64,000 nt of DNA from Microbacterium ginsengisoli (lineage in GTDB: Bacteria > Actinomycetota > Actinomycetes > Actinomycetales > Microbacteriaceae). Of the stretch, positions 24,475 through 34,599 are shown in pieces. The notes beneath the pieces are model-generated. The model worked only from the letters and a program-made list of their open reading frames with translations. It searched no databases and was not told the DNA's origin. The stretch covers positions 62,001 through 126,000 of the forward strand of contig NZ_JYIY01000076.1 of assembly GCF_000956535.1 (NCBI RefSeq), in the 5' to 3' direction. Numbering within the stretch: the stretch's first letter is position 1; each line of letters begins with the position of its first letter. A program made the translations under genes and the position numbers.

Positions 24475-26334
24475 TCACCCGATGAGGCTCGGCTGCAGAT
24501 CGCGCAGGGTGCGGCGGTGGGTCATCCGCGTCACGCCGATCGCGGCCAGGAGCAGCGCGCCGATCATCCAGGTGAACAGCACCGCGAGATCGCCGGGAAC
24601 GCGCGACAGGTCGCCGCCGTACATGAGCTGGCGCATGGCGTCGACGACATATCCCATCGGCAGTACATGATGCAGTGCGGCGAGCGGCCCGGGGAGCGTC
24701 TGCCACGGGAAGGTGCCGCCCGCGGTGACCAGCTGCAGCACCATGAGCACCAACCCGAGGAACTGCCCGACCGACCCGAGCCACACGTTCAGCGCCAGCA
24801 CGATCGCGGCGTAGGTCAGCGAGGCGACCAGCATGATGCCGAGCGTGGCGACGGGGTTCGCGAAGGTGAACCCGAGCGCGACCGCCAGCACGCCGAACAG
24901 TCCCAGCATCTGCACGCCGCCGAGCAGCCCCGGGGTCAGCCAACCGGCGACCGTCACCCGCAGGGGCGAGTGCAGCGCGGTCACGGCTCGCCGGGAGATC
25001 GGCTTCACGATCAGGAACAGGGCGTAGATGCCGATCCAGCCGGCGAGGGCCACGAAGAAGGGGGCGAGGCCCGCGCCGTAGTCCTCGGCGGAGGCGAGCT
25101 TGCCCGAGGTGACCGTCACCGGGTCCGAGATCGTCTCCGCCTGCTTCTCGCGAAGCTCGGCCGACGAGTCCGGGATCTGCGACAGCCCGCTCTCGAGTCC
25201 GTCGCGCAGCTTCGCGGCGCCCTGATCGAGCGTCGTCAGCCCGCTCGCCAGCTGGGCCGTGCCGTCCTTCAGCTGAGAGGCACCGGATGCCGCGGCATCC
25301 GCCCCGCTTGCCAGGCTCGACGCGCCATCGGCGACCTGGCTCGCCCCGCTCGAGACCTGCTGCGCGCCCGCGTTGAGCTGGTCGATCTTGCCGACAGCGG
25401 CCTGCAGCTGCGTGTTCGCCGCCGTCAGCTGGGTGCCGAGCGGATCGAGCTGCGCGAGCACCTGGTCGATCTGGGCCTGGGTGAGCCCCTGGTCCGCGAG
25501 CTGCTGCGCAATGGCCGACCGCACCTGCGGCAGCGCACCGGCGGCCTGGTTCGCGACCGCACCCACCTGATCGGCCGTCTGCGCGAGTTGCGCCGTGCCC
25601 GAGGCGACCTGGGCGGCGCCGCTCGCCACCCGGTCGGCGCCCGCGCTGAGCGTGCCCGCCCCGGCGGCGAGCTGGGACGTGCCGTCGGAGAGTTGCGCCG
25701 CTCCTGCGGCGGCCGTGTTCGCACCGGATGCCGCGGCATCCGCCCCGCTCGCGAGGCTCGTCGCGCCGTCCGCCGCCGTCACCAGGTTCGAGCGGATGTC
25801 GCTGATGCCGGTGAGCAGCCGCAGGGCCGCCTGTTTGCCGACGAGCTGCGTGACCGAGACCTGGATCTTCGCGACCGCCTGCGAGCCGATCGTGGACGCC
25901 AGGTAGTTGTTCGCGTCGTTGGTCTGCAGCGAGATCGTCGCCGCGTGCGGATCGGTGCCGGCAGCGGAGGTGAGAGCGGCCGAGAAGTCGGCCGGGATCG
26001 TCACCGTGAAGTCGACGCCGCCCTGCGCGAGCGAGGCCTGCGCCTCGGCAGGAGTCAGGCGTTGCCATGCGAACGTTCCGCTCGACATCAGCTGGTCGGC
26101 GACCTGCTCGCCGTAGTTCGACGCGGGCTGGTCGCCGGATGCCGCGACGCCGGTGTCCTCGACGACGAGGCCGACGGGAACGTCGGCCAGCTTGCCGTAC
26201 GGGTCCTGGTTGGCCCACAGGTACAGGCCGCCGTAGAGGATCGGCACGCACATGAGCGCGATGAGCGCGATGACGGCCATGCGGGTGGCGGTGAGGCGGC
26301 GCAGTTCCGCCGCGATCATGGCGGGGATCTTCAT
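24475..26334 (-). CDS. YhgE/Pip-family membrane protein
   Basis: This 619-residue protein has one N-terminal helix (about 18-40), a large extracytoplasmic region, and five or six C-terminal helices (from about 405). The extracytoplasmic part has many SGA-xx-LxxG repeats (for example LSDGTSQLAAGAGTLSAGAD), the helical-hairpin repeats known from YhgE/Pip and MMPL-related proteins. Family members include the phage infection protein Pip and ABC-2-like export proteins. It overlaps the upstream ABC-like gene by ATGA. Two copies of the 16-bp palindrome lie inside (25285 and 25726), both coding Ala-Asp-Ala-Ala-Ala-Ser in repeat units. Confidence 0.88.
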   Translation of the reverse strand: MKIPAMIAAELRRLTATRMAVIALIALMCVPILYGGLYLWANQDPYGKLADVPVGLVVEDTGVAASGDQPASNYGEQVADQLMSSGTFAWQRLTPAEAQASLAQGGVDFTVTIPADFSAALTSAAGTDPHAATISLQTNDANNYLASTIGSQAVAKIQVSVTQLVGKQAALRLLTGISDIRSNLVTAADGATSLASGADAAASGANTAAAGAAQLSDGTSQLAAGAGTLSAGADRVASGAAQVASGTAQLAQTADQVGAVANQAAGALPQVRSAIAQQLADQGLTQAQIDQVLAQLDPLGTQLTAANTQLQAAVGKIDQLNAGAQQVSSGASQVADGASSLASGADAAASGASQLKDGTAQLASGLTTLDQGAAKLRDGLESGLSQIPDSSAELREKQAETISDPVTVTSGKLASAEDYGAGLAPFFVALAGWIGIYALFLIVKPISRRAVTALHSPLRVTVAGWLTPGLLGGVQMLGLFGVLAVALGFTFANPVATLGIMLVASLTYAAIVLALNVWLGSVGQFLGLVLMVLQLVTAGGTFPWQTLPGPLAALHHVLPMGYVVDAMRQLMYGGDLSRVPGDLAVLFTWMIGALLLAAIGVTRMTHRRTLRDLQPSLIG

Positions 26335-27098
26335 CGGGGGTCCTCGGTGGGGTCGGGAGTGTGGGGGGAGTCGAGGGGCTCGCTCGTCGGGTCGCCCACG
26401 GGCGCGTACACCGAGGCGCCGTCGGCGCCCGGCTCGGGCTCGCTCGTCTGGTCGCCCGTCCCCTCGGGCTCGACGGGCAGGGGCGGGAGCGGGTCGGTCG
26501 CCCGCACCGCGGCGCCGGCCAGCACCATCGCCGACGCCTCGCCGGCGATCACCAGCACGGCCACGTCGCGGGCGGCGATCTCCTCGGCGATCGACCACCA
26601 CGCGACCGGGTCGCCGCCGTGGCGGTCGGGGGAGACCAGCACGACGCCGTCGACGCCGCGCCGTAGCAGGGCGAGCTCGAGCAGCATCCTCACCCGCGCG
26701 GCCGGCTCGAGGTCGGCGATCGGCGTGCGGGAATGGGCGTCGAGGTCGTGCGAACGCAGCCACGCGCGCACCGCGCGGGGGTGGGACGGAGCGCCGGCGA
26801 ACATCAGCTCCTCGGCGGCGACGCCGGCGACCGTGACATCGGGGGCCGGATCGCACACGTCGGGCGCGTCGACCAGGGCGATGCGTCGACGCAGGGCCGC
26901 GGCATCCGCTCGTCCGTCGATGCGCACCTCGCCGGTGCCGCTGCTCATGCGTCCGGCGGCCAGCAGGCCCAGCACTGTCGGCCGCTGCTCGGTCTCGGCG
27001 GTCGCGAGACGGGCGACCCCCGACTCGTAGGCGATCGTGGTCGACGGCAGCGCCTCGCCGCCGCGACCCTTCGACACGTCGGTCAGCTCGATGCGCAT
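26331..27098 (-). CDS. Degenerate ABC-ATPase-like protein, partner of YhgE
   Basis: This 255-residue protein aligns by eye with ABC ATPase domains (MRIELTDVSKG..., GEVRIDG, a Q-loop-like RRRIALVD) but the catalytic motifs are gone. The Walker A region reads LATAETEQRPT (31-41) in place of GxxGxGKST, the signature region reads LEPAARVRM, and the Walker B end reads VVLVSPD instead of DE. The last 50 residues are a Pro/Glu/Asp-rich tail. The ATG at 27098 follows GAGGAGG. It overlaps both neighbours by ATGA, which ties it tightly to TetR and YhgE. It is probably a non-hydrolysing structural or regulatory partner; an active ATPase may be supplied elsewhere. Confidence 0.65.
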   Translation of the reverse strand: MRIELTDVSKGRGGEALPSTTIAYESGVARLATAETEQRPTVLGLLAAGRMSSGTGEVRIDGRADAAALRRRIALVDAPDVCDPAPDVTVAGVAAEELMFAGAPSHPRAVRAWLRSHDLDAHSRTPIADLEPAARVRMLLELALLRRGVDGVVLVSPDRHGGDPVAWWSIAEEIAARDVAVLVIAGEASAMVLAGAAVRATDPLPPLPVEPEGTGDQTSEPEPGADGASVYAPVGDPTSEPLDSPHTPDPTEDPR

Positions 27099-27736
27099 CA
27101 GTCCTCCTCGAGAACGGCGGGGTGGGTGCTCAGCAGGTCGGATGCCTCGTGCCATGACAGTCCCGCGACGCTCAGCACGAGGCGCACGGCGACATCGCGG
27201 GCGTCGACGTCGTCGATATCTGTCAGCTCGCGGAGCGCTGCGCGCGCGGCCTCCTCGATGACGCGAGCGAGGAGGGCGGGCGGGAGGTCGCGGCGGAATG
27301 CGCCGCCGGCGACGCCGCGGTCGACGATCCCGCGCAGCCGCTCACGCAACGGCCCGAGGGAGCGGGCGGTCTCGTCGACGTGGTCGTCGTCGACGGCGAG
27401 GCTCGCGGAGGCCTGCACCTGTGCGGCCTCCGCCCACAGCCGCGCGGCGAGCGTGGCGAGGGCGATCGCGGGGTCGATGTCGAGCGTGCTCGTCGCGATC
27501 GCGTTGAACCGCTCGGCAGCGACCGCGATGACCGCGCGCACCAGGCTGTCGCGGTCGGGGAAGTGACCGTAGACGGCGCGACGACTGAGGCCGGCCTCGC
27601 GGGCGATCGTGTCGATCGAGGCGTGGGGGTCGCGGGCGAGCACGGTCTGCGCGGCCCGCACGAGCGCGACCCGATTGGTCGCGGCATCCGCTCGTCGCGC
27701 GCGTGCGGGCGCGGCAGGGGGCACACCGGGGGGCAT
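27098..27736 (-). CDS. TetR-family regulator of the YhgE operon
   Basis: This 212-residue regulator has the helix-turn-helix SIDTIAREAGLSRRAVYGHF followed by PDRDSLVRAV. It is the first gene of a three-gene operon (regulator, ABC-like protein, YhgE). A near-perfect operator lies 17 bases upstream of its ATG, so the operon is most likely autorepressed and induced by a ligand. TAGACT ends seven bases before the start codon, so it is probably leaderless. Confidence 0.9.
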   Translation of the reverse strand: MPPGVPPAAPARARRADAATNRVALVRAAQTVLARDPHASIDTIAREAGLSRRAVYGHFPDRDSLVRAVIAVAAERFNAIATSTLDIDPAIALATLAARLWAEAAQVQASASLAVDDDHVDETARSLGPLRERLRGIVDRGVAGGAFRRDLPPALLARVIEEAARAALRELTDIDDVDARDVAVRLVLSVAGLSWHEASDLLSTHPAVLEED

Positions 27737-27743
27737 GCCCGTC

Positions 27744-27778
27744 AGTCTACGCTAACTTGCACAGAGGTGTGCAAGTTA
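27744..27778 (-). promoter_or_regulatory. -10 element and TetR operator of the YhgE operon
   Basis: TAACTTGCACA (27753-27763) and TGTGCAAGTTA (27768-27778) form a perfect 11-base inverted repeat with a four-base centre. On the minus strand it is followed by TAGACT (27744-27749) and, seven bases later, the ATG at 27736. Repressor binding would block the promoter. Confidence 0.8.
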
Positions 27779-27795
27779 ATTCGGGGTGATGACTT

Positions 27796-29997
<2,202 letters not shown>

Positions 29998-29999
29998 TC

Positions 30000-30005
30000 A
30001 CTGTA
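30000..30005 (-). promoter_or_regulatory. -10 element of a leaderless promoter (Pr6Pr gene)
   Basis: TACAGT, GAGCAG, then ATG at 29993. Confidence 0.5.
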
Positions 30006-30060
30006 GGGGGATGCTGTACACCGGCGTCCGCGCCATCCCGCTCCCGAGCGGGCCTCTCGA

Positions 30061-30066
30061 TAGGAT
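30061..30066 (+). promoter_or_regulatory. Possible -10 element of purA
   Basis: TAGGAT lies 36 bases upstream of the purA ATG, giving a leader of about 28 bases with GAGGAG as ribosome site. A small stem GGGGTGTAACCCC sits at its start. Confidence 0.4.
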
Positions 30067-30101
30067 GGGGTGTAACCCCCTCTGCTAGGTGAGGAGCCAC
30101 C

Positions 30102-31388
30102 ATGCCCGGAATTGTCATCGTCGGCGTGCAGTGGGGTGACGAGGGGAAGGGCAAGGCCACCGACCTGCTCGGCGACCGCACCGACTGGGTCGTCAAGTTC
30201 AACGGAGGCAACAACGCCGGCCACACCGTCGTGATCGGCGACGAGAAGTACGCGCTGCACCTCCTTCCCTCCGGCATCCTGTCGCCCGGCGTGAACCCCG
30301 TCATCGGCAACGGCGTCGTCGTCGACCTCGAGGTGCTGTTCTACGAGCTCGAGGCGCTCGCCGCCCGCGGTCTCGACACGTCGCGCCTGCGCATCAGCGC
30401 GAACGCCCACATCATCACGCAGTACCACCGCACCCTCGACAAGGTGACCGAGCGCTTCCTCGGCAAGCGCCAGATCGGCACGACCGGGCGCGGCATCGGC
30501 CCCGCCTACGCCGACAAGATCAACCGTGTCGGCATCCGCGTGCAGGACCTCTTCGACGAGAACATCCTGCGTCAGAAGGTCGAGGGCGCCCTCGACCAGA
30601 AGAACCACCTGCTGGTGAAGGTCTTCAACCGTCGCGCGATCGCCGTCGACGAGATCGTCGACGACCTGCTCTCCTACGCCGAGCGCCTGCGCCCGATGGT
30701 CGCCGACACCGCCCTGCTGCTCAGCGAGGCGCTCGACGCGGGCGATGTCGTGGTGTTCGAGGGCGGACAGGCCACGATGCTCGACGTCGACCACGGCACG
30801 TACCCGTTCGTCACGAGCTCGTCGGCGACGGCCGGCGGCGCCGCGACCGGCTCCGGTGTCGGCCCGAACCGCCTCGACCGCATCGTCGGCATCGTGAAGG
30901 CCTACACGACGCGGGTCGGCTCGGGTCCCTTCCCGACCGAGCTGTTCGACGAACAGGGCGAATGGCTGCGATCGCGCGGCTTCGAGTTCGGCACGACCAC
31001 CGGCCGTCCGCGTCGGGTGGGCTGGTACGACGCGCCCATCACCCGATACGCGACGCGCATCAACGGCATCACCGACCTCGTGCTCACCAAGCTCGACATC
31101 CTCACCGGCCTCGACGAGATCCCGGTGTGCGTGGCCTACGACGTCGACGGTGAGAGGTTCGACGAGGTGCCGGTGAACCAGAGCGACTTCCACCATGCGA
31201 CCCCGATCCTGGAGTACTTCCCGGGCTGGAGCGAGGACATCTCGGGTGCCCGCACCTTCGACGAGCTTCCCCTCGAGGCGCAGGACTACGTGCTCGCGCT
31301 CGAGCAGATGAGCGGCACCCGCATCTCGGTGATCGGTGTCGGCCCCGCGCGCGACGCCGTCATCGTGCGCCACGATCTCGTCGACTGA
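30102..31388 (+). CDS. purA: Adenylosuccinate synthetase
   Basis: This 428-residue enzyme couples GTP hydrolysis to the joining of IMP and aspartate, the first committed step to AMP. The GTP-binding loop is QWGDEGKGK (10-18), followed by [34 protein letters not shown] and [13 protein letters not shown], all diagnostic. The length is the usual bacterial one. A good ribosome site (GAGGAG) precedes the ATG. The lactonase gene follows on the same strand after 8 bases and may be cotranscribed. Confidence 0.97.
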   Translation: MPGIVIVGVQWGDEGKGKATDLLGDRTDWVVKFNGGNNAGHTVVIGDEKYALHLLPSGILSPGVNPVIGNGVVVDLEVLFYELEALAARGLDTSRLRISANAHIITQYHRTLDKVTERFLGKRQIGTTGRGIGPAYADKINRVGIRVQDLFDENILRQKVEGALDQKNHLLVKVFNRRAIAVDEIVDDLLSYAERLRPMVADTALLLSEALDAGDVVVFEGGQATMLDVDHGTYPFVTSSSATAGGAATGSGVGPNRLDRIVGIVKAYTTRVGSGPFPTELFDEQGEWLRSRGFEFGTTTGRPRRVGWYDAPITRYATRINGITDLVLTKLDILTGLDEIPVCVAYDVDGERFDEVPVNQSDFHHATPILEYFPGWSEDISGARTFDELPLEAQDYVLALEQMSGTRISVIGVGPARDAVIVRHDLVD

Positions 31389-31396
31389 CCCGCGCC

Positions 31397-32611
31397 ATGC
31401 GGTTCTGGCTCGGCGGGTACGGTGCCGACATGGGCGGCGAGGCCGCCGGCATCGGCGAGCTGCGCGCCGGTGAGGTGATCGACCACCTCGCGGGCGGGCC
31501 GTTGGCCTTCGCCGGCACGGCGGCGGCGGCATCCTCGCCGTCGTGGCTCAGCGCCCACCCGAGGCTCGACGTCGTCTACGCGGCACTCGAGGGACAGGGG
31601 GCCGTGCAGGCCTTCCGTCGCACGAGCGAGCGCGGCTTCGCCCGCCTCGGCGATCCGGTTCCCGCCGGCGACCTGGTCTGCCACGTCGCCGTCGACCCCG
31701 ACGGCACGCGGCTCATCGCGAGCTGCTGGGGGGACGGTCGTGTCGTGGCGATGGGGCTGGATGCCGCGGGCCGCCCGCATACGCCGGAGATCGCGGCGTC
31801 AGCCGGGGATCCGTTCTCGTCCGGCGACCCCTTCGCGGTCGCGGGGGAGTCGGTGGGCCGGGCACCCGCGCACCCCACGGTGGACGCGATCGATCTCGCC
31901 GCTGCGGCGCGTGCCCTGCGTGAGGCGGCGGGGGCGGAGTTCGCGCATCTCGTTCCCGACTACGCCGAGCCCGAGGCATCCGTCGAACCCGCCGTCGTCG
32001 TCGAGGTCGACCCCGAAGTGCGCGTCTCGCGCGCCCACCATGCGACCTTCCTGCCGCGCGGACTCGTCGCCACCACCGACATGGGCTTCGACCTGGTGCG
32101 GTTCTGGCGACCGTCGGGGTCGCGGCTGCGTCCGGTCGGAGAGGTCGTGCTCCCGCGGGGCAGCGGGCCGCGGCACGCGGTCTGGCACCCGAGCGGTCAC
32201 CTGTACGTCGTCACCGAGCTGAGCGCCGAGCTCTTCGCGCTCGCGCCGGATGCGTCGGGTGCGTGGCGCATCGTGGCGGGTCTGTCGCTGGGTGCGCCCG
32301 CCGGCGACCTCGCGGCGGGCATCGTGCTCTCTCGTGATGCCGAGCGGGTCTACCTGGGGTTGCGGGGCAGCGACACGATCGCCACCGTGCGCGTGGCCGG
32401 CACCGGCACCGATCTCACCCCGCTCGCCCTCGTGGAGTCGGGGGTGAGCTGGCCGCGCGACCACACCGTGCAGCGCGACACCCTGCTTGTCGCAGGCGAG
32501 CGCAGCGGCAGCATCGCGTCGCTCGCACTCGACCTACGCACGGGCGTACCGGGACGCGTGCGGCACCGCACCGAGGCGCCGAACCCCACACGCATCCTCG
32601 TCGCGCGCTGA
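31397..32611 (+). CDS. Lactonase-family (seven-bladed propeller) protein
   Basis: This 404-residue protein matches the 6-phosphogluconolactonase (Pgl, YbhE-like) propeller family: it opens RFWLGGYGADMGG, has repeated HPRLDVVYA, VAVDPDGTRLIAS, HHATFLPRG and GPRHAVWHPSGHLYVVTEL blade motifs, and ends with SWPRDHTVQRDTLLVA. The GPRHxxxHP motif is typical. Family members hydrolyse 6-phosphogluconolactone or act on cell-wall sugars. It begins 8 bases after purA, so it probably shares its transcript; no direct metabolic link is known. Confidence 0.85.
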   Translation: MRFWLGGYGADMGGEAAGIGELRAGEVIDHLAGGPLAFAGTAAAASSPSWLSAHPRLDVVYAALEGQGAVQAFRRTSERGFARLGDPVPAGDLVCHVAVDPDGTRLIASCWGDGRVVAMGLDAAGRPHTPEIAASAGDPFSSGDPFAVAGESVGRAPAHPTVDAIDLAAAARALREAAGAEFAHLVPDYAEPEASVEPAVVVEVDPEVRVSRAHHATFLPRGLVATTDMGFDLVRFWRPSGSRLRPVGEVVLPRGSGPRHAVWHPSGHLYVVTELSAELFALAPDASGAWRIVAGLSLGAPAGDLAAGIVLSRDAERVYLGLRGSDTIATVRVAGTGTDLTPLALVESGVSWPRDHTVQRDTLLVAGERSGSIASLALDLRTGVPGRVRHRTEAPNPTRILVAR

Positions 32612-32659
32612 GCGCCACGGCAGGCGCCCACCGGCGGGGCAGCGTGCGCATGAGCGGTG

Positions 32660-33298
32660 TCAGATCGTCGACGCTCCGAGCGGCACGGCGGCCGCGAGGA
32701 ACACGGCGAGATCATCGAGCACCCGCTGATCGATCGTGTGGCCGAGCCCGGGATAGACCCGAGCGGTGAGGGTCGTGTGCGAGGGGAGCCAGGCCTCGGT
32801 GCGTTCGACGGCCGGGGTCGCGATGACGCGGTCGGCGTCACCCCGCGCCCAGAACGCCTCCGGCTTCATGCGGCGAAGCAGCGGGTCCGCCGGCTGTGCG
32901 GCGCCGAGCACGAAACCCCCCAGCACCGCGGTGGCGGCGACCCGTTCGGGGCGGGTGCGCAGCAGCTGGCTCGCCATGAGTCCTCCCTGCGAGAAGCCGA
33001 TCGGCACGATCCGGGCATCGGGCAGCAGGTTCTCCTGGACCCAGGTCCAGATCGCCTCGGTCGCCTCGACGACGGGCTGCGGGTCGGGGGAGCCGGGCAC
33101 CGTGACAGGGAACCACGCGGCTCCGCCCTGGGGTAGGGCCAGCGGCGCGCGCAGGGACACCCACGGGAGTCCCGCGGTGAGGCGGTCGCCGATGCCGGCG
33201 AGGTCGCGCTCGCTCGCTCCGTAGCCGTGCAGCAGCAGGGCGACGACGGGAGCGCTGGTGGCGAGAGGGTCGGATGCCGCGGTCTCACGGATCAGCAT
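32660..33298 (-). CDS. Alpha/beta-hydrolase (phospholipase/carboxylesterase type)
   Basis: This 212-residue serine hydrolase has the oxyanion region LLLHGYGASERDL, the nucleophile elbow GFSQGG near residue 101, a late Asp in RGDADRVI and the catalytic His in GLGHTID. This is the YpfH/acyl-protein thioesterase-like group that acts on small acyl esters. The ATG at 33298 is followed upstream by a terminator-like hairpin that separates it from the reductase gene. Confidence 0.87.
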   Translation of the reverse strand: MLIRETAASDPLATSAPVVALLLHGYGASERDLAGIGDRLTAGLPWVSLRAPLALPQGGAAWFPVTVPGSPDPQPVVEATEAIWTWVQENLLPDARIVPIGFSQGGLMASQLLRTRPERVAATAVLGGFVLGAAQPADPLLRRMKPEAFWARGDADRVIATPAVERTEAWLPSHTTLTARVYPGLGHTIDQRVLDDLAVFLAAAVPLGASTI

Positions 33299-33330
33299 GG
33301 GGGGAGCCTTTCGAGCGGAGCGAGGTCGAG

Positions 33331-33356
33331 CGGGCGGGGGCCTTGGCCCCCGCCCG
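33331..33356 (-). terminator. Terminator after the NADP-reductase gene
   Basis: CGGGCGGGGGCC pairs perfectly with GGCCCCCGCCCG across two bases. It lies six bases beyond the reductase stop on the minus strand and upstream of the hydrolase start. Confidence 0.75.
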
Positions 33357-33362
33357 GACGGG

Positions 33363-33941
33363 TCAGCGGACGACCGCGAAGCCGCCGGTCCACGAGATGG
33401 CCTCGCGGACGGCGAGGGTCAACTGGAGGAAGCCGAGGGCCTCCAGTTCGTGTGCACGGGAGAGTGCGCCGGCGTCGATCGCCTGCACGCCCCCGGCGGC
33501 GATGGCCGCGATGAGCGCGCTCTTGGCCTCGGCGGAGTCGCCGGCGACCTGCACGGTGGTGGGCGCTCCACCGACCGTCTTCGCGACGAGCGTTGCGGCG
33601 AAGGTGGTGTTGAACGCCTTCACCACCGAGCTCTGCGGAAGCGCGGCCTGGATCTCAGCGGCAGCGGAGGACCCGGCCGGCACGACGAGCGAGTCGAAGG
33701 TCTCGAAGTTGAGCGGGTTGGTGATGTCGACGACGGTCTTGCCCGCGAGCTGCTCGCCATACGCCGAGAGGATGCCCGCGACGGCCGGGTAAGGCACGGC
33801 GAGCACGACGATGTCGCCGACGATCGGGGCGGTGCCCGACTCCTCGGCGGAGATGTAGGTGACGCTGCTGCCGCCCTCGGCGAAGACTCCGCCGATCGCG
33901 TTCGCCATGTTGCCGGTGCCGAAGATCGTGACGTGGGCCAT
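33363..33941 (-). CDS. NADP-binding oxidoreductase (F420-dependent NADP reductase-like)
   Basis: This 192-residue Rossmann protein opens AHVTIFGTGNMANAIGGVF, with GxGxMA binding NADP, then VLAVPYPAV and VVDITNPLNF. It matches the NAD(P)-binding domain family that includes F420H2:NADP oxidoreductase and related pyrroline-carboxylate-reductase-like proteins. The ATG at 33941 follows GGAAGGAA; the longer open frame runs into the operator. It is divergent from MarR and probably repressed by it. Whether it uses F420 is not certain. Confidence 0.82.
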   Translation of the reverse strand: MAHVTIFGTGNMANAIGGVFAEGGSSVTYISAEESGTAPIVGDIVVLAVPYPAVAGILSAYGEQLAGKTVVDITNPLNFETFDSLVVPAGSSAAAEIQAALPQSSVVKAFNTTFAATLVAKTVGGAPTTVQVAGDSAEAKSALIAAIAAGGVQAIDAGALSRAHELEALGFLQLTLAVREAISWTGGFAVVR

Positions 33942-33980
33942 GGGGTTCCTTCCCTCGTGCCCCGCGACGACGGGGCATTG

Positions 33981-34027
33981 CTTGTAGATACAAGTGTTAC
34001 CGTACGCCCACTTACTTGTAATTGCAA
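33981..34027. promoter_or_regulatory. Two MarR operator candidates between divergent genes
   Basis: CTTGTAGATACAAG (33981-33994) is a perfect inverted repeat. TTGTAATTGCAA (34016-34027) is a near-palindrome of the classic MarR form and lies next to the MarR -10 element. Their centres are about 34 bases apart, roughly three helical turns. Confidence 0.7.
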
Positions 34028-34035
34028 CCAACTGC

Positions 34036-34041
34036 TAGGAT
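34036..34041 (+). promoter_or_regulatory. -10 element of a leaderless promoter (MarR gene)
   Basis: TAGGAT, GGCCGC, then ATG at 34048. A possible -35, TTACTT (34012-34017), lies 18 bases upstream and overlaps the operator. Confidence 0.55.
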
Positions 34042-34047
34042 GGCCGC

Positions 34048-34557
34048 ATGCCGGCCGAGGGACTGCGATATGAGGAGCGCGTTTCGGTGGCGCGCCTGCA
34101 CGCACTGCTCGAGCTGCTGCCGCGCACGCTCGACCAGCAGATGGCCGCGAGCGACCTCACTTCGTTCGAGTACACGCTGCTCGAGGCCCTCCACGAGGCG
34201 CCCGCCCGCCGGTTGCGACTGACCGCACTTGCGTCGCGCACGAACGCCACCCTGCCGCGACTGTCCCGCGTCGTGACCGGTCTCGAACGCAAGGGCCTCG
34301 TCGATCGGGCGCCCTGCGCCGAGGACGGCCGGGCGACCAACGCGGTGCTCACGAGCGCGGGCGAGCAGCGCTTCGCGGATGCGCGACCGCGCTACGAGGA
34401 GGCGGTGCGCTCGTTCGTCCTCGCCGACCTGGACGACGCGGACGTCGACGACCTCTCGCGCCTCGTACTCGCGATTCTCGGCCGGGTCGATCCCGACCGT
34501 CGGATGGCCGTCACCGCCGCGGGCGATCCCGCCTGCGCGGCCGACCCGGCACGCTGA
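34048..34557 (+). CDS. MarR-family transcriptional regulator
   Basis: This 169-residue winged-helix protein has the DNA-recognition segment LRLTALASRTNATLPRLSRVV and the wing LVDRAPCAEDGRATNAVLT. MarR proteins repress efflux, redox and catabolic genes and respond to phenolics or oxidants; a lone Cys in the wing (APCAEDG) could be redox-active, by analogy with OhrR-like members, though its position differs. It starts leaderless next to its own operators and is divergent from the NADP-reductase gene. Confidence 0.9.
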   Translation: MPAEGLRYEERVSVARLHALLELLPRTLDQQMAASDLTSFEYTLLEALHEAPARRLRLTALASRTNATLPRLSRVVTGLERKGLVDRAPCAEDGRATNAVLTSAGEQRFADARPRYEEAVRSFVLADLDDADVDDLSRLVLAILGRVDPDRRMAVTAAGDPACAADPAR

Positions 34558-34599
34558 GTCCGACCGCGCTCGTGGGCGCCGGGGGATCCCCGTGCCCGG

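Noticed and set aside
26331-27098. Ordinary active ABC transporter ATPase
   Set aside because: Walker A, signature and Walker B residues needed for ATP hydrolysis are all missing in the translated sequence.
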